64,000 bases of DNA, taken from the NCBI RefSeq assembly GCF_001073085.1, contig NZ_JVFV01000008.1:1-64000 (forward strand). The letters are read 5' to 3'. Source of the stretch: Streptococcus pseudopneumoniae (GTDB taxonomy: Bacteria > Bacillota > Bacilli > Lactobacillales > Streptococcaceae). Each line of letters starts with the position of its first letter. Positions within the stretch are counted from its first letter, which is position 1. The translations under genes and the position numbers were made by a program. Below, piece after piece: positions 31,259 through 43,173 of this stretch. The notes below the pieces were generated by a model. It saw only the letters and a program-made list of their open reading frames with translations. It had not been told where the DNA came from and ran no database searches.

Positions 31259-31900
31259 ATGAAAAAAATTAAAGGACTCTGTGTACTGGATGTTGATGGG
31301 ACACTAATAGAAGAGGAAGTTATTGATTTGTTGGGGAAAGAAGCAGAGTGTGAAAATGAAGTAGCTCTACTGACTGCCCAAGCTATGAGGGGAGAACTAG
31401 ATTTTGAAGAAAGCCTGAGAAAACGTGTTTCTTTATTACAAGGACTATCTGTAGATATTTTTGATAAGATTTATCGTGAACTACACCTTAGTAAAAATAC
31501 TGCACAGTTTATTAACATTCTTCAAGAAAATCGGATAGAAGTAGGTTTAGTTTCGGGTGGATTTACACCTATTGTAGAAAGATTGGCAAAGGATTTAGAG
31601 ATTTCATTATTTGCTGCTAATCAACTGGAAATCAGAGGTGGTCATTTAACTGGAAATCTTATTGGTCCCCTTATAAACAGAAAAGTTAAAGAAGAGACTT
31701 TTATCAGATGGGCTGATGAATTGGAGGTACCAATCGAGAGGACAATTGCTATTGGAGATGGAGCTAATGATTTAGCAATGTTGAAGAGAGCTGGAATCGG
31801 CATTGGCTTCTGTGCAAAAGAAATCGTGAAAGAGGAAATTCCCCTTCAAATTGAAGAAAGAGACTTCTCAAGAGTATTGAAGCTGATAGATTTATTTTGA
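31259..31900 (+). CDS. SerB-like HAD phosphatase
   Basis: A 213-residue haloacid dehalogenase phosphatase of the phosphoserine phosphatase type. Motif I is DVDGTL (about residues 10-15) with the nucleophile D10, motif II is VSGGFTP near residue 98, and motif IV is GDGANDLAM near residue 166. Likely reaction: phosphoserine to serine and phosphate; other small phosphomonoesters are possible. No clear ribosome binding site or promoter lies in the 23 bases between the glg terminator and the ATG. The glycerate kinase gene follows 16 bases later, so a serine/glycerate link is plausible. Confidence 0.82.
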   Translation: MKKIKGLCVLDVDGTLIEEEVIDLLGKEAECENEVALLTAQAMRGELDFEESLRKRVSLLQGLSVDIFDKIYRELHLSKNTAQFINILQENRIEVGLVSGGFTPIVERLAKDLEISLFAANQLEIRGGHLTGNLIGPLINRKVKEETFIRWADELEVPIERTIAIGDGANDLAMLKRAGIGIGFCAKEIVKEEIPLQIEERDFSRVLKLIDLF

Positions 31901-31916
31901 TTAGAAAGAAGAGTGT

Positions 31917-33032
31917 ATGAAAATTGTTATAGCACCTGACTCTTTTAAGGAGAGTCTCCCTGCAAGTGAAGTAGCTAAAGCTATTAAACGAGGCCTTCAA
32001 AAGGCTTTACCTGAATCGGAATGTTTGCTCTTACCTGTTGGCGATGGAGGAGAAGGAACAGTAGACGCTATAAAAAGTGCTTTAGGTCTTGAAGAACATA
32101 CAACTCAGGTAACAGGTCCATTTGGTGATGAGGTACAAATGCCTTATGTTTATAAAGAAACTCTCGCTTTATTTGAAGTTGCGGATTTGATAGGTCTTGC
32201 TAAAATTCCCATTGAAAAACGAAATCCCCTGAAGATTCAAACAAAGGGGATTGGTCAACTGATTCTGCATTTAATAGAGCATGGAATGAAAGAAATCTAT
32301 ATCGGAGTCGGTGGGACATCCAGTAACGATGGTGGGATTGGTATTGCTTCAGGACTTGGTTACCAGTTCTATGACAAAAATGGAGATGAACTTTTAGATA
32401 TTGGTCAGTCTTTGTTTGAAATTGCTGATATCTCAAAGGAGAAAGTTATATCTATTCCTTCTGATGTGCGAATTAAAATCTTAGCAGATGTGACCAATCC
32501 TCTCTGTGGCCTACAAGGAGCTACATATACATTTGGGAAGCAAAAAGGTTTAAATCCAGCTCAATTTCATGAAGTTGATTCTGCTATTGAAAACTTCTAT
32601 CGAAAAGTTGCCCCTGAAATCTTAAAACTGGAAGGAGCTGGAGCAGGTGGTGGTATTGCAGCTGGCTTATGTGCTTTTGCTGGAGCAACAATTGTGTCTG
32701 GTATTCAAACTTGTTTAGACCTAATCGGTTTTGATCAGAAGGTTGCGAATGCAGATCTTGTCATCGTTGGTGAAGGTAGGTTAGATTCTCAAAGTTTATC
32801 TGGTAAGGCTCCAATTGGAGTAGCAAAAAGAACACCTAATGGTGTTCCTGTCATTTCTATTTGCGGTAGTCTGTCAGAGGATTTACCACCCTTACCATTT
32901 GAGAATATCGTTGCAGCCTTTTCTATACTAGAAAAAAGTGAACCACTGGAAGACAGTCTAAAAAATGCCGCTATCTATTTAGAATATACAGCTACAAACA
33001 TTGGTCAAATCTTAGCTTTGAAGAAGAATTAA
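31917..33032 (+). CDS. glxK: Glycerate kinase
   Basis: Phosphorylates glycerate using ATP. The 371 residues show the GckA/GarK-type fold: [16 protein letters not shown] at the N-terminus, [11 protein letters not shown] near residue 42, [13 protein letters not shown] near residue 127, [12 protein letters not shown] near residue 240 and [16 protein letters not shown] near residue 284. GAAGAGTGT precedes the ATG. Its stop overlaps the end of the convergent DUF1694 gene by four bases. Confidence 0.93.
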   Translation: MKIVIAPDSFKESLPASEVAKAIKRGLQKALPESECLLLPVGDGGEGTVDAIKSALGLEEHTTQVTGPFGDEVQMPYVYKETLALFEVADLIGLAKIPIEKRNPLKIQTKGIGQLILHLIEHGMKEIYIGVGGTSSNDGGIGIASGLGYQFYDKNGDELLDIGQSLFEIADISKEKVISIPSDVRIKILADVTNPLCGLQGATYTFGKQKGLNPAQFHEVDSAIENFYRKVAPEILKLEGAGAGGGIAAGLCAFAGATIVSGIQTCLDLIGFDQKVANADLVIVGEGRLDSQSLSGKAPIGVAKRTPNGVPVISICGSLSEDLPPLPFENIVAAFSILEKSEPLEDSLKNAAIYLEYTATNIGQILALKKN

Positions 33033-33472
33033 CCAAACCACTTTTTCCAAATAGAAGTAGGAGCTTTGTTCTCTTTCTTTTGCCACAAGTCTGGAAAGGC
33101 CTTTTTAAGGTCTTTTTCATTTATTTGAACAGGGGAATCACTATGAATAATCAAGCCAAAAGGGGATGAATTGTGATCTTCTGAAACGATAGTCGCTTGG
33201 AAGTCAGCATCTTTGGCTTGTTTTAGATAATAGACCTGCTTTTCAAATACTACCTGAGGAGAAATTTTGACAAAAAGTGGTTCAGTTTCTTTTTTTAGAC
33301 TCACTAAAATAGATACATAACCCTTTTGAAATTTATCATCATTAGCTGTTTCAAGGTCTGCATAGCCAAGGACCCTTTCCTCGAAAGTTCCGAGAAAACG
33401 TCTCTGTTCATCTGGATTTAGTTTAAGACCGCCATGAGCCTTTTCTAGGATTTGTTTTGATACATCAGTCAT
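33029..33472 (-). CDS. DUF1694 (YueI-type) protein
   Basis: The only supported gene on the minus strand. The 147-residue cytosolic protein has the family pattern [21 protein letters not shown] near residues 14-34 and then an alternating beta/alpha region. Function is unknown. It is convergent with glxK (four-base overlap) and divergent from eno. The C-terminus is basic and tryptophan-rich (TSIWKKWFG). Confidence 0.8.
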   Translation of the reverse strand: MTDVSKQILEKAHGGLKLNPDEQRRFLGTFEERVLGYADLETANDDKFQKGYVSILVSLKKETEPLFVKISPQVVFEKQVYYLKQAKDADFQATIVSEDHNSSPFGLIIHSDSPVQINEKDLKKAFPDLWQKKENKAPTSIWKKWFG

Positions 33473-33568
33473 AAAAATAGTATATCATAAAATAAAGGAG
33501 AAAACAGATAAAAGAAAGCGATTACTTTATAAACTTAAGGAAAATTTGCACAAAGATAACGTTTTTCC

Positions 33569-33597
33569 TTGAAAAAGGTGTCTTTTTAAGGTATCAT
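33569..33597 (+). promoter_or_regulatory. eno promoter
   Basis: TTGAAA (33569-33574), 17 bases, TATCAT (33592-33597), 39 bases before the eno ATG. Confidence 0.8.
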
Positions 33598-33633
33598 AGA
33601 GGTGTAAAAAATTTAACTCAATAAGGAGAGTAA

Positions 33634-34939
<1,306 letters not shown>

Positions 34940-34941
<2 letters not shown>

Positions 34942-34963
34942 AATAGTTCAGTGAACTATTTTA
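34940..34963 (+). terminator. First terminator after eno
   Basis: AAAATAGTTCA and TGAACTATTTT form a near-perfect palindrome at 34940-34963, starting inside the eno stop codon. Confidence 0.8.
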
Positions 34964-34965
34964 TC

Positions 34966-35046
34966 CCGAACCTTGAAACTCAAAAGTTCGGCCGTTGATT
35001 TAACAACGTTTTAAGCCCCTTGGATTTTATCCGAAGGGCTTTTTTT
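34966..35046 (+). terminator. Hairpin cluster ending in a second terminator
   Basis: Two small stems, CCGAAC (34966-34971) with GTTCGG (34986-34991) and CGTTG (34993-34997) with CAACG (35004-35008), precede a terminator that pairs AAGCCC (35013-35018) with GGGCTT (35036-35041) within a longer helix and ends in seven Ts. Downstream are the direct repeats GGGGCAAAA / GGGGCAAAA (35055-35074). No gene ends here on the + strand besides eno. Confidence 0.7.
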
Positions 35047-35140
35047 CTGTTCAGGGGGCAAAAAAGGGGCAAAACTTTTGTAGAAACAAACTGTATTTTT
35101 GCCATTCTAAGTGGGAAATAAAGATTTTTAAGCATATTTT

Positions 35141-35149
35141 TGGTATAAT
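35141..35149 (+). promoter_or_regulatory. Extended -10 promoter of xseA
   Basis: TGGTATAAT at 35141-35149: perfect TATAAT with an extended TG element; no good -35. The xseA ATG is 37 bases on. Confidence 0.65.
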
Positions 35150-35186
35150 AATACCCAGGAAAAACTAGAGAAAGAAGGAGGTAGAG

Positions 35187-36527
35187 ATGGAAAAGTATTT
35201 ATCAGTTACAACATTGACCAAGTATTTAAAAATGAAATTTGATAAAGACCCCTATTTGGAACGGGTCTATTTAACTGGTCAAGTCTCTAACTTCCGGAAG
35301 CGTCCAACGCATCAGTATTTTTCTCTTAAGGATGATCGAGCAGTTATTCAGGCAACCATTTGGTCAGGTATTTATCAGAAACTAGGTTTTGACTTGGAAG
35401 AAGGAATGAAGATCAATGTAGTTGGTCGTGTCCAAGTTTATGAACCGAGCGGGAGTTATTCGATTATTATTGAAAAAGCTGAACCAGATGGTGTTGGTGC
35501 CTTGGCAATCCAATTTGAACAACTTAAGAAGAAACTGGCAGAAGAAGGTTTGTTTCAAGAGCGATTTAAACAAGCTTTACCACAATTTTCAAAGAAAATC
35601 GGTGTAGTGACCAGCCGTAGTGGAGCTGTTATCCAAGATATCATCACTACAGTCAGTAGACGTTTCCCTGGTGTGGAAATTGTCCTATATCCTACTAAAG
35701 TTCAAGGTGAGGGTGCTGCAGAGGAGATTGCTCGTAACATTGCGAGAGCCAATGAACGAGATGACTTAGATGTTCTGATTATCGGCCGTGGTGGTGGATC
35801 CATTGAAGATCTTTGGGCCTTTAACGAAGAAATTGTAGTTCGAGCTATTTTTGAATCTCGTTTACCGATTATTTCGAGTGTAGGTCATGAAACGGATGTC
35901 ACTCTGGCTGATTTTGTGGCTGATAAGAGAGCGGCAACGCCGACAGCTGCTGCTGAACTCGCTACACCAGTAACTAAGTTAGATTTTTTAACCTATCTTC
36001 AGAATCAAGAAAAACGCATGACTACAGCGGTTAAGCATAGTTTGTCAAAGAAACAAGAAGCTTTGAGAATCCTCAGTCAATCGGTCATCTTCAGACAACC
36101 AGAGCGTTTATATGACGGTTATCTACAACGCTTGGATCAGTTACAGCTACGACTGAAGCAAGGACTGAATGCTGAATTGGTTCGAAATCAACAAAAGGTT
36201 CAAGAACAAATCCACCGTTTGGAACAATTATCACCAATCATCAAAATCCAGCGTTATCAGGATCGTATCCAGCAATTAAAGAAACTGCTGCGAAGCCAGA
36301 TGGCTGTGACCTATGATGCAAAAGTAGCAGAAGTAAAACGCCTATCAGAAGCTCTCCTTATGCTAGATACTAGTCGAATTGTAGCCAGAGGTTATGCAAT
36401 TGTCAAAAAAGGAGAAGTTGTAGTGGCTTCTGCGAAAGATTTGAAAGAAAATGACCAAGTATCACTGTTGATGCGGGACGGTCAAGTAGAATTAGAGGTA
36501 AGAGATGTCAAAACAAAAGAAATTTGA
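35187..36527 (+). CDS. xseA: Exodeoxyribonuclease VII large subunit
   Basis: Catalytic subunit of exonuclease VII, which digests single-stranded DNA from both ends. The 446 residues have an N-terminal OB fold ([21 protein letters not shown] near residues 29-49), the catalytic core with [13 protein letters not shown] near residue 197 and [16 protein letters not shown] near residue 231, and a long coiled coil. GAAGGAGGTAGAG precedes the ATG. xseB overlaps its 3' end by 23 bases; first gene of a seven-gene run. Confidence 0.96.
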   Translation: MEKYLSVTTLTKYLKMKFDKDPYLERVYLTGQVSNFRKRPTHQYFSLKDDRAVIQATIWSGIYQKLGFDLEEGMKINVVGRVQVYEPSGSYSIIIEKAEPDGVGALAIQFEQLKKKLAEEGLFQERFKQALPQFSKKIGVVTSRSGAVIQDIITTVSRRFPGVEIVLYPTKVQGEGAAEEIARNIARANERDDLDVLIIGRGGGSIEDLWAFNEEIVVRAIFESRLPIISSVGHETDVTLADFVADKRAATPTAAAELATPVTKLDFLTYLQNQEKRMTTAVKHSLSKKQEALRILSQSVIFRQPERLYDGYLQRLDQLQLRLKQGLNAELVRNQQKVQEQIHRLEQLSPIIKIQRYQDRIQQLKKLLRSQMAVTYDAKVAEVKRLSEALLMLDTSRIVARGYAIVKKGEVVVASAKDLKENDQVSLLMRDGQVELEVRDVKTKEI

Positions 36528-36717
36528 GGAAAATCTAGCAGAGCTTGAGACTATTGTTCAAAGCTTAGAAAATGGTGAAATTGCTTTGGAAGATGCTATT
36601 TCTGCATTTCAAAAAGGAATGCTCTTATCCAAAGAATTGCAGGCAACACTTGATAAGGCTGAAAAGACCTTGGTCAAGGTTATGCAAGAAGATGGAACAG
36701 AAAGTGAACTGGTATGA
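36505..36717 (+). CDS. xseB: Exodeoxyribonuclease VII small subunit
   Basis: Small helical partner of XseA, 70 residues, two helices with the family pattern [25 protein letters not shown] and FQKGMLL. GAGGTAAGAG precedes the ATG inside xseA. It overlaps ispA by four bases. Confidence 0.95.
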   Translation: MSKQKKFEENLAELETIVQSLENGEIALEDAISAFQKGMLLSKELQATLDKAEKTLVKVMQEDGTESELV

Positions 36718-37589
36718 ACAAGCAGGAAAAACTAGCTTTGGTCGAGTCAGCTCTTGAAGACTTTTATGGCGACCAACAATTTGCGTCCAGTTTAAGAGAA
36801 TCTATTCTCTATTCCGTCCATGCTGGTGGTAAACGGATTCGTCCATATTTACTTTTAGAAGTTTTGGACTCCTTACAAGTGCCTATCACTCAGGAACATG
36901 CTCAAGTTGCAGCGGCACTAGAAATGATTCATACAGGAAGTTTGATCCATGATGATCTTCCTGCTATGGATAATGATGATTTTCGTCGGGGGCGTTTGAC
37001 CAACCATAAGGTGTATGGTGAAGCTCTAGCTATTTTAGCAGGGGATGCGCTTTTTTTGGATCCCTATGCTTTAATTGCTCAAGCTGATTTGCCGAGTCAA
37101 ACAAAGGTTGATTTAATAGCTAATTTATCACTTGCTTCTGGAAGTATGGGAATGGTGGCTGGACAAGTTTTAGATATGGAAGGCGAAGGAAAACACTTGA
37201 ATTTAGAGGAACTTCAGACTATCCATGCTAATAAGACTGGTAAACTTTTAGCTTTTCCTTTCCAAGCGGCTGGTATCATTGCTGGATTGGATGAAAATCA
37301 TCAGAAGCAGCTTAAAACAGTTGGCGAGTTGATTGGCCTGGCTTTCCAAGTGAGAGATGATGTGCTTGATGTTACAGCAAGTTTTGAGGAAATCGGCAAG
37401 ACACCTCAGAAAGATTTGCAAGCCGAAAAGTCAACCTATCCTGCTTTGTTGGGATTAGATCAGGCGATAGCGTTTTGCAATCAAACCTTGGATCAAGCTA
37501 ATGCGAAACTAGAAGAGATTAGCCGAGTTGTGAGCTTTGATAAGGAACCAATTGTGAAAATAGTAGAAAGTTTGAGAATCAATGGATAA
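36714..37589 (+). CDS. ispA: Farnesyl diphosphate synthase-type polyprenyl synthase
   Basis: Head-to-tail prenyl transferase that makes geranyl/farnesyl diphosphate for undecaprenyl carrier lipid. The 291-residue all-helical fold shows GGKRIRPYL near residue 38, the first aspartate-rich motif [10 protein letters not shown] near residue 81 and the second, DDVLD, near residue 221. Overlaps xseB by four bases and the next gene by eight, so translation is coupled through the cluster. Confidence 0.95.
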   Translation: MNKQEKLALVESALEDFYGDQQFASSLRESILYSVHAGGKRIRPYLLLEVLDSLQVPITQEHAQVAAALEMIHTGSLIHDDLPAMDNDDFRRGRLTNHKVYGEALAILAGDALFLDPYALIAQADLPSQTKVDLIANLSLASGSMGMVAGQVLDMEGEGKHLNLEELQTIHANKTGKLLAFPFQAAGIIAGLDENHQKQLKTVGELIGLAFQVRDDVLDVTASFEEIGKTPQKDLQAEKSTYPALLGLDQAIAFCNQTLDQANAKLEEISRVVSFDKEPIVKIVESLRING

Positions 37590-38397
37590 GGAAAGAGTAG
37601 ATGTATTAGCTTACAAACAAGGTTTATTTGAAACGAGAGAACAAGCCAAACGAGGTGTTATGGCTGGTTTGGTAGTCGCTGTTATAAATGGCGAACGATT
37701 TGATAAACCAGGAGAAAAAATTCCTGACGATACAGAGTTGAAACTCAAGGGCGAGAAACTTAAGTATGTCAGTCGTGGTGGCTTGAAACTTGAGAAGGCG
37801 CTAGATATTTTTGATCTATCAGTTGAGGGACAAACGACCATTGATATCGGCGCTTCAACTGGAGGTTTTACGGATGTCATGTTGCAAAATGGTGCTAAAC
37901 AAGTTTTTGCAGTTGATGTTGGTACTAATCAACTGGCATGGAAATTACGCCAAGATCCTCGTGTTGTCAGTATGGAGCAGTTTAATTTCCGTTATGCTGA
38001 AAAGAGCGACTTTAATCAGGAACCAAGTTTCGCAAGTATCGATGTCAGTTTTATTTCCTTAGGCCTTATTTTGCCAGCCTTACACCGTGTTTTAGCCGAT
38101 CAAGGTCAGGTCGTAGCTCTAGTTAAGCCTCAATTTGAGGCTGGTCGAGAACAGATTGGTAAAAATGGAATTATCAGAGATGCCAAGGTTCACCAAAGTG
38201 TTTTAGAAGCAGTTACTAAAATGGCAGTTGATGAAGGATTTTCAGTCTTAGGATTGGACTATTCTCCTATTCAAGGTGGTCATGGGAATATCGAGTTTTT
38301 AGCCTATTTGCGAAAAGAAGATTACGCAATCAATCAGGTTAGTTCTGAAATAGAAAAAATAGTGGAGAAAGCACATAGAGAATTTAAAGATGAATAA
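37582..38397 (+). CDS. tlyA: TlyA family rRNA 2'-O-methyltransferase
   Basis: A 271-residue protein with an N-terminal S4 RNA-binding domain (VDVLAYKQGLFETREQAKRG) and an FtsJ-like methyltransferase whose SAM site is DIGASTGGFTDVML near residues 91-104, with KPQFEAG near residue 186. Family members are often misnamed hemolysin A; the characterised ones methylate rRNA. Overlaps both neighbours by eight bases. Confidence 0.9.
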   Translation: MDKERVDVLAYKQGLFETREQAKRGVMAGLVVAVINGERFDKPGEKIPDDTELKLKGEKLKYVSRGGLKLEKALDIFDLSVEGQTTIDIGASTGGFTDVMLQNGAKQVFAVDVGTNQLAWKLRQDPRVVSMEQFNFRYAEKSDFNQEPSFASIDVSFISLGLILPALHRVLADQGQVVALVKPQFEAGREQIGKNGIIRDAKVHQSVLEAVTKMAVDEGFSVLGLDYSPIQGGHGNIEFLAYLRKEDYAINQVSSEIEKIVEKAHREFKDE

Positions 38398-38821
38398 AAA
38401 AGAGAGACTTGAGAAGATTAGAAGATTTGTTACAGATTATCAAATCGGAACGCAGGAAGAAATCGTTGAACACTTGAGAGAAGCGGGTATCTCTGCTACT
38501 CAAGCAACAGTCTCCCGAGATATTAAAGAATTAGGTATTGTAAAAATTCCATTGAAAGACAATACTTACATTTATGAATTGCCAAAATCAATCGTTAGAA
38601 GCTTGCAATTGGCAGAAAATAATATTGTTCATGCTGAACGAATGGGATATATGATCAATTTGCAAGTCATTCCAGGAAATACTATTTTCGTTAAGAGTCA
38701 GTTGATGACTGTTTTTTCTGACCAAATTTTTAGCTGTATTGCTGATGATGATTCCATCTTGATGGTATTGAGAAGTGAAGAAACAGCCAAGGATATTTTT
38801 GAGCAAGTTAAAAATTGGTAG
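38390..38821 (+). CDS. ArgR family transcription regulator
   Basis: A 143-residue arginine-repressor type protein: N-terminal winged helix with SATQATVSRDIKELGI near residues 42-57 (SR is the DNA-contact pair) and a C-terminal domain that in ArgR binds arginine and forms hexamers. Streptococci have several paralogues (ArgR, AhrC, ArgR2); location between tlyA and recN is the classical ahrC-like position. In this copy the C-terminal aspartate pair DDDS is present near residue 122. No arginine genes are nearby. Confidence 0.88.
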   Translation: MNKKERLEKIRRFVTDYQIGTQEEIVEHLREAGISATQATVSRDIKELGIVKIPLKDNTYIYELPKSIVRSLQLAENNIVHAERMGYMINLQVIPGNTIFVKSQLMTVFSDQIFSCIADDDSILMVLRSEETAKDIFEQVKNW

Positions 38822-38827
38822 GATTAT

Positions 38828-40495
38828 ATGTTACTTGAAATTTCGATTAAAAATTTTGCTATCATCGAATCAATTTCTCTGAATTTTGAAAAAGGGATGA
38901 CAGTTTTAACTGGTGAAACAGGTGCAGGTAAGTCAATCATCATCGACGCTATGAATATGATGTTAGGAGCCAGAGCTACAACAGAAGTTATTCGTCATGG
39001 GGCTCCAAAAGCAGAAATTGAAGGTCTTTTTTCAATTGAAAGTAATCGCGCGCTAGAAGATATTTTTGATGAACAAGGATTAGAATTGAGTGATGAAATC
39101 ATTATTCGTCGCGAAATTTTACAAAACGGCCGTAGCATCAGTCGTGTCAATGGACAGATGGTTAATCTTTCAGTATTAAGGACAATTGGTCAACAGCTAG
39201 TTGATATTCATGGTCAACATGACCAAGAAGAATTAATGCGTCCTCATCGACACATCCAGATGTTGGATGAGTTTGGAGATACTTCTTTCTTTGAATTAAA
39301 AGAAGCCTATCAGATGAGCTTTGACAACTATCGTCGTATGCGCAAGCAAGTGCTTGACATCAAAAAAAATCAGCAAGAGCACAAGGCGCGAATTGAGATG
39401 TTGGAATTTCAGATGGCTGAGATTGAAGCAGCTAATTTGAAAGCTGGTGAAGATGTTACTCTCAATCAAGAAAGAGACAGACTACTGAACCATAAACATA
39501 TCGCTGATACTTTGACTAATGCTTACAGTATGTTGGATAATGAAGAGTTTTCTAGTCTGGCAAATGTTCGTTCGGCCATGAATGATATGGAAAGTCTTGA
39601 AGAGTTTGATCCAGAGTATCGTGAGATTTCAGGAACACTTTCTGAATCCTATTATGTTCTAGAAGATATCACCAAGCGCTTGGAATCCATTATTGATGAT
39701 TTAGATTTTGATGGTAATCGTCTGATGCAGGTTGAAAGCCGACTAGATTTGATTCATACTATTACCCGTAAGTATGGTGGTAGTGTAGATGATGTCCTTG
39801 AATACTTTGCCAAGATTACAGACGAATACAATCTTCTAACAGGAAATAATCTATCTTCTGAAGATATGGAAATCGAACTCAAGAAACTTGAAAAAAATCT
39901 TGTGGACCTAGCAGGTCAAGTTGCTCAAGCTCGCCATAAAATAGCGCAGGACTTAGAAGCTGAAATCAAGCAAGAATTGCAAGACCTTTACATGGAGAAA
40001 GCACAATTTCAAGTTCGTTTTAGTAAGGGAAAATTCAGTCGTGAAGGTAATGAGAGTGTTGAATTTTACATTTCAACCAATCCTGGAGAAGATTTTAAAC
40101 CTTTAGTAAAAGTAGCTTCTGGTGGAGAGTTGTCTCGTCTCATGTTAGCTATCAAGTCCGCTTTTTCTCGTAAGGAAGGCAAGACCAGTATCGTCTTTGA
40201 TGAGGTGGATACGGGAGTTTCAGGTCGTGTAGCTCAAGCCATCGCGCAAAAAATTCACAAAATTGGACAAAATGGACAAGTGTTGGCCATATCTCACCTT
40301 CCTCAAGTTATTGCTATCGCAGATTATCAGTTCTTTATTGAAAAGATTAGCAATGAACATTCAACGGTATCAACTGTTCGCTTGTTAACAGTTGAAGAAA
40401 GGATTGAAGAAGTCGCTAAGATGTTGGCTGGAGAGAATGTGACAGAAGCAGCATTGACTCAAGCGAGAGAATTATTACAAAGTAAGGAGAAATAA
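38828..40495 (+). CDS. recN: DNA repair ATPase RecN
   Basis: SMC-like ATPase that acts at double-strand breaks during recombination. The 555 residues have Walker A TGETGAGKS near residues 29-37, a central coiled coil (about 150-370), the ABC signature SGGELSRLMLA near residue 430 and Walker B SIVFDEVDTGVSG near residue 455. The next gene's ATG follows the stop directly. Confidence 0.97.
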   Translation: MLLEISIKNFAIIESISLNFEKGMTVLTGETGAGKSIIIDAMNMMLGARATTEVIRHGAPKAEIEGLFSIESNRALEDIFDEQGLELSDEIIIRREILQNGRSISRVNGQMVNLSVLRTIGQQLVDIHGQHDQEELMRPHRHIQMLDEFGDTSFFELKEAYQMSFDNYRRMRKQVLDIKKNQQEHKARIEMLEFQMAEIEAANLKAGEDVTLNQERDRLLNHKHIADTLTNAYSMLDNEEFSSLANVRSAMNDMESLEEFDPEYREISGTLSESYYVLEDITKRLESIIDDLDFDGNRLMQVESRLDLIHTITRKYGGSVDDVLEYFAKITDEYNLLTGNNLSSEDMEIELKKLEKNLVDLAGQVAQARHKIAQDLEAEIKQELQDLYMEKAQFQVRFSKGKFSREGNESVEFYISTNPGEDFKPLVKVASGGELSRLMLAIKSAFSRKEGKTSIVFDEVDTGVSGRVAQAIAQKIHKIGQNGQVLAISHLPQVIAIADYQFFIEKISNEHSTVSTVRLLTVEERIEEVAKMLAGENVTEAALTQARELLQSKEK

Positions 40496-41224
40496 ATGAC
40501 AGACTATTATGTAATTGGTGATGTCCACGGAAAAGCTGGAATGTTAGAAGACTTACTTAAAACATGGGATGGCAAGACTCAATTACTCTTTCTTGGAGAT
40601 TTGATTGATAGAGGAGAAGATAGCCGCCGTGTTCTTGAAATGGTCAAGGATTTGGTTGATAACCAAGGAGCTATCTGCTTATCTGGGAACCACGAGTATA
40701 TGTTTTTAACATGGTTAGACAATCCAGAAGAGAGTTACGATCACTACCGTAGAAATGGTGGGGATACAACCATTAATTCCATTTTAGGCCGTCCACTAGA
40801 TGCACCAGTAGATGGAGTAGCAGATGCTAAACGAGTTGAGACAGAAGCAGCGGACTTAGTGGAGTTTATCCGTCAAATGCCTTTTGTCATTGAAACAGAT
40901 AAGTATATCTTTGTACATGCTGGTATTGATTTGACTTTGGATGATTGGCATGAAACGACAGATTACAAGAAAGTTTGGCTCAGAAAACCATTTCACGAAG
41001 CAGCCAATCATACTGGAAAAACAATTGTCTTTGGTCATACACCAGTCTATGGTTTGTTGGATCAAAAACCTGGCACATCTGAACTCTGGATAACAGAAGA
41101 CGGTAAGATTGGAATGGATGGAGGGGCTGTCTACGGCGGTGTTCTTCATGGGATTGTCTTTACCGACCAAGGTATGACAGAACATTACTTCATTGAAAAT
41201 GATGGCTTTGTTGCTGAAGATTAG
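40496..41224 (+). CDS. Calcineurin-type metallophosphoesterase
   Basis: A 242-residue PPP-family phosphoesterase. Metal-binding motifs are GDVHGK (residues 8-13), GDLIDRGE near residue 35, GNHEYM near residue 62, and a C-terminal VFGHTPVYG near residue 179. This resembles the symmetrical diadenosine tetraphosphatase/protein phosphatase group; true substrate unknown. It follows recN with zero spacing and so shares its transcript. Confidence 0.85.
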   Translation: MTDYYVIGDVHGKAGMLEDLLKTWDGKTQLLFLGDLIDRGEDSRRVLEMVKDLVDNQGAICLSGNHEYMFLTWLDNPEESYDHYRRNGGDTTINSILGRPLDAPVDGVADAKRVETEAADLVEFIRQMPFVIETDKYIFVHAGIDLTLDDWHETTDYKKVWLRKPFHEAANHTGKTIVFGHTPVYGLLDQKPGTSELWITEDGKIGMDGGAVYGGVLHGIVFTDQGMTEHYFIENDGFVAED

Positions 41225-41245
41225 TACTCCTAACAGGGTATGGTC

Positions 41246-41274
41246 TTGTCAAAATGTTAAAAACAATTTATAAT
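41246..41274 (+). promoter_or_regulatory. lepA promoter
   Basis: TTGTCA (41246-41251), 17 bases, TATAAT (41269-41274). An 8-base inverted repeat, CAGGGTAT (41234-41241) and ATACCCTG (41281-41288), flanks it symmetrically and could be an operator. Confidence 0.75.
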
Positions 41275-41302
41275 TAATAGATACCCTGAAAGGAAGAGAA
41301 TG

Positions 41303-43126
41303 ATGAACTTAGAAGAATTGAAAAAACGACAGGAGAAGATTCGTAACTTCTCTATCATTGCCCATATTGACCATGGAAAGTCAACACTAGCAGACCGTAT
41401 TTTGGAAAAGACAGAGACAGTTTCCAGTCGTGAAATGCAAGCCCAACTTCTTGATAGTATGGATTTAGAGCGTGAGCGTGGAATTACGATCAAGCTTAAT
41501 GCTATCGAGCTTAATTATACGGCTAAAGATGGTGAGACTTATATCTTCCACTTGATTGACACACCAGGACACGTGGACTTCACTTATGAGGTATCACGTT
41601 CTCTAGCTGCTTGTGAGGGTGCTATCTTAGTAGTCGATGCCGCCCAAGGGATTGAGGCTCAAACCCTGGCAAACGTCTATCTTGCTTTGGATAATGATTT
41701 GGAAATCCTCCCAGTTATCAATAAAATTGACCTACCAGCAGCGGATCCAGAGCGCGTGCGTACAGAAATCGAAGATGTCATTGGTCTAGACGCTAGCGAA
41801 GCAGTATTGGCTTCAGCCAAGGCGGGTATCGGTATCGAAGAAATTCTCGAGCAAATTGTCGAAAAAGTACCAGCCCCAACTGGTGACGTGTCAGCACCAT
41901 TGAAAGCCTTGATTTTCGACTCAGTATACGACGCCTATCGTGGGGTTATCCTCCAAGTTCGTGTCATGGATGGGGTGGTCAAACCGGGTGACAAGATTCA
42001 GCTCATGAGCAATGGTAAGACCTTCGATGTTACTGAAGTCGGAATCTTCACACCTAAAGCTGTAGGACGTGATTTTCTTGCGACAGGTGATGTTGGTTAT
42101 ATCGCGGCATCTATCAAGACAGTTCAGGACACACGTGTCGGTGATACCGTTACCTTGGCGGCAAACCCAGCGACTGAACCTCTTTCAGGATACAAGCAGA
42201 TGAATCCGATGGTTTTCGCAGGTCTCTATCCAATCGAGTCAAATAAATACAACGATCTTCGTGAAGCTCTTGAAAAATTGCAACTAAATGATGCTAGCTT
42301 GCAGTTCGAACCAGAAACATCCCAGGCTCTTGGATTTGGTTTCCGTTGTGGTTTCCTTGGACTTCTTCATATGGATGTTATTCAGGAACGTTTGGAACGT
42401 GAGTTCAACATCGACCTTATTATGACTGCACCGTCTGTTATCTACAAGGTTAATCAGACTGATGGGGAGTCTATGGATGTGTCTAACCCATCCGAGTTCC
42501 CAGATCCTACAAAGATTGCGACCATTGAAGAACCTTATGTCAAGGCGCAAATCATGGTACCGCAGGAATTCGTTGGAGCAGTTATGGAGCTAGCTCAGCG
42601 CAAACGTGGTGACTTTGTGACCATGGATTATATTGATGACAGTCGTGTCAATGTTATCTATCAAATCCCACTAGCTGAGATTGTCTTTGACTTCTTTGAT
42701 AAGCTCAAATCTTCAACACGCGGTTATGCAAGCTTTGACTATGAATTGTCAGAGTATCGTCCATCTAAGTTGGTTAAAATGGATATCCTTCTTAATGGTG
42801 ATAAGGTGGATGCTCTCAGCTTTATCGTTCACAAAGACTTTGCCTACGAACGTGGGAAACTCATTGTTGATAAGCTTAAGAAAATCATTCCTCGTCAACA
42901 ATTTGAGGTTCCAATTCAGGCAGCTATTGGACACAAGATTGTCGCGCGTACAGATATTAAAGCCCTTCGTAAGAACGTTCTTGCCAAGTGTTATGGTGGT
43001 GACGTTTCACGTAAACGTAAACTTCTTGAAAAACAAAAAGCTGGTAAGAAACGTATGAAAGCTATCGGATCAGTAGAAGTTCCACAAGAAGCCTTCCTTA
43101 GCGTATTGAGCATGGATGAAGAATAG
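41303..43126 (+). CDS. lepA: Elongation factor 4 (LepA)
   Basis: Ribosomal GTPase that back-translocates or remodels stalled ribosomes. The 607 residues carry G1 AHIDHGKST near residue 20, the G3 motif DTPGHVDF near residue 79, G4 NKIDLP near 132, EF-Tu-type domain II, and the LepA-specific C-terminal domain rich in lysine ([16 protein letters not shown]). Two adjacent ATGs (41300, 41303) are possible; AAAGGAAGAG serves either, and the second matches the usual [10 protein letters not shown] start. Confidence 0.97.
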   Translation: MNLEELKKRQEKIRNFSIIAHIDHGKSTLADRILEKTETVSSREMQAQLLDSMDLERERGITIKLNAIELNYTAKDGETYIFHLIDTPGHVDFTYEVSRSLAACEGAILVVDAAQGIEAQTLANVYLALDNDLEILPVINKIDLPAADPERVRTEIEDVIGLDASEAVLASAKAGIGIEEILEQIVEKVPAPTGDVSAPLKALIFDSVYDAYRGVILQVRVMDGVVKPGDKIQLMSNGKTFDVTEVGIFTPKAVGRDFLATGDVGYIAASIKTVQDTRVGDTVTLAANPATEPLSGYKQMNPMVFAGLYPIESNKYNDLREALEKLQLNDASLQFEPETSQALGFGFRCGFLGLLHMDVIQERLEREFNIDLIMTAPSVIYKVNQTDGESMDVSNPSEFPDPTKIATIEEPYVKAQIMVPQEFVGAVMELAQRKRGDFVTMDYIDDSRVNVIYQIPLAEIVFDFFDKLKSSTRGYASFDYELSEYRPSKLVKMDILLNGDKVDALSFIVHKDFAYERGKLIVDKLKKIIPRQQFEVPIQAAIGHKIVARTDIKALRKNVLAKCYGGDVSRKRKLLEKQKAGKKRMKAIGSVEVPQEAFLSVLSMDEE

Positions 43127-43173
43127 TTGAGATCTCAAGAAAAAATAAGATAAATATAAAATAATGATTTTTT

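Noticed and set aside
35055-35075. GGGGCAAAA repeats as a CRISPR or iteron array
   Set aside because: Only two adjacent nine-base copies; far too few for either.
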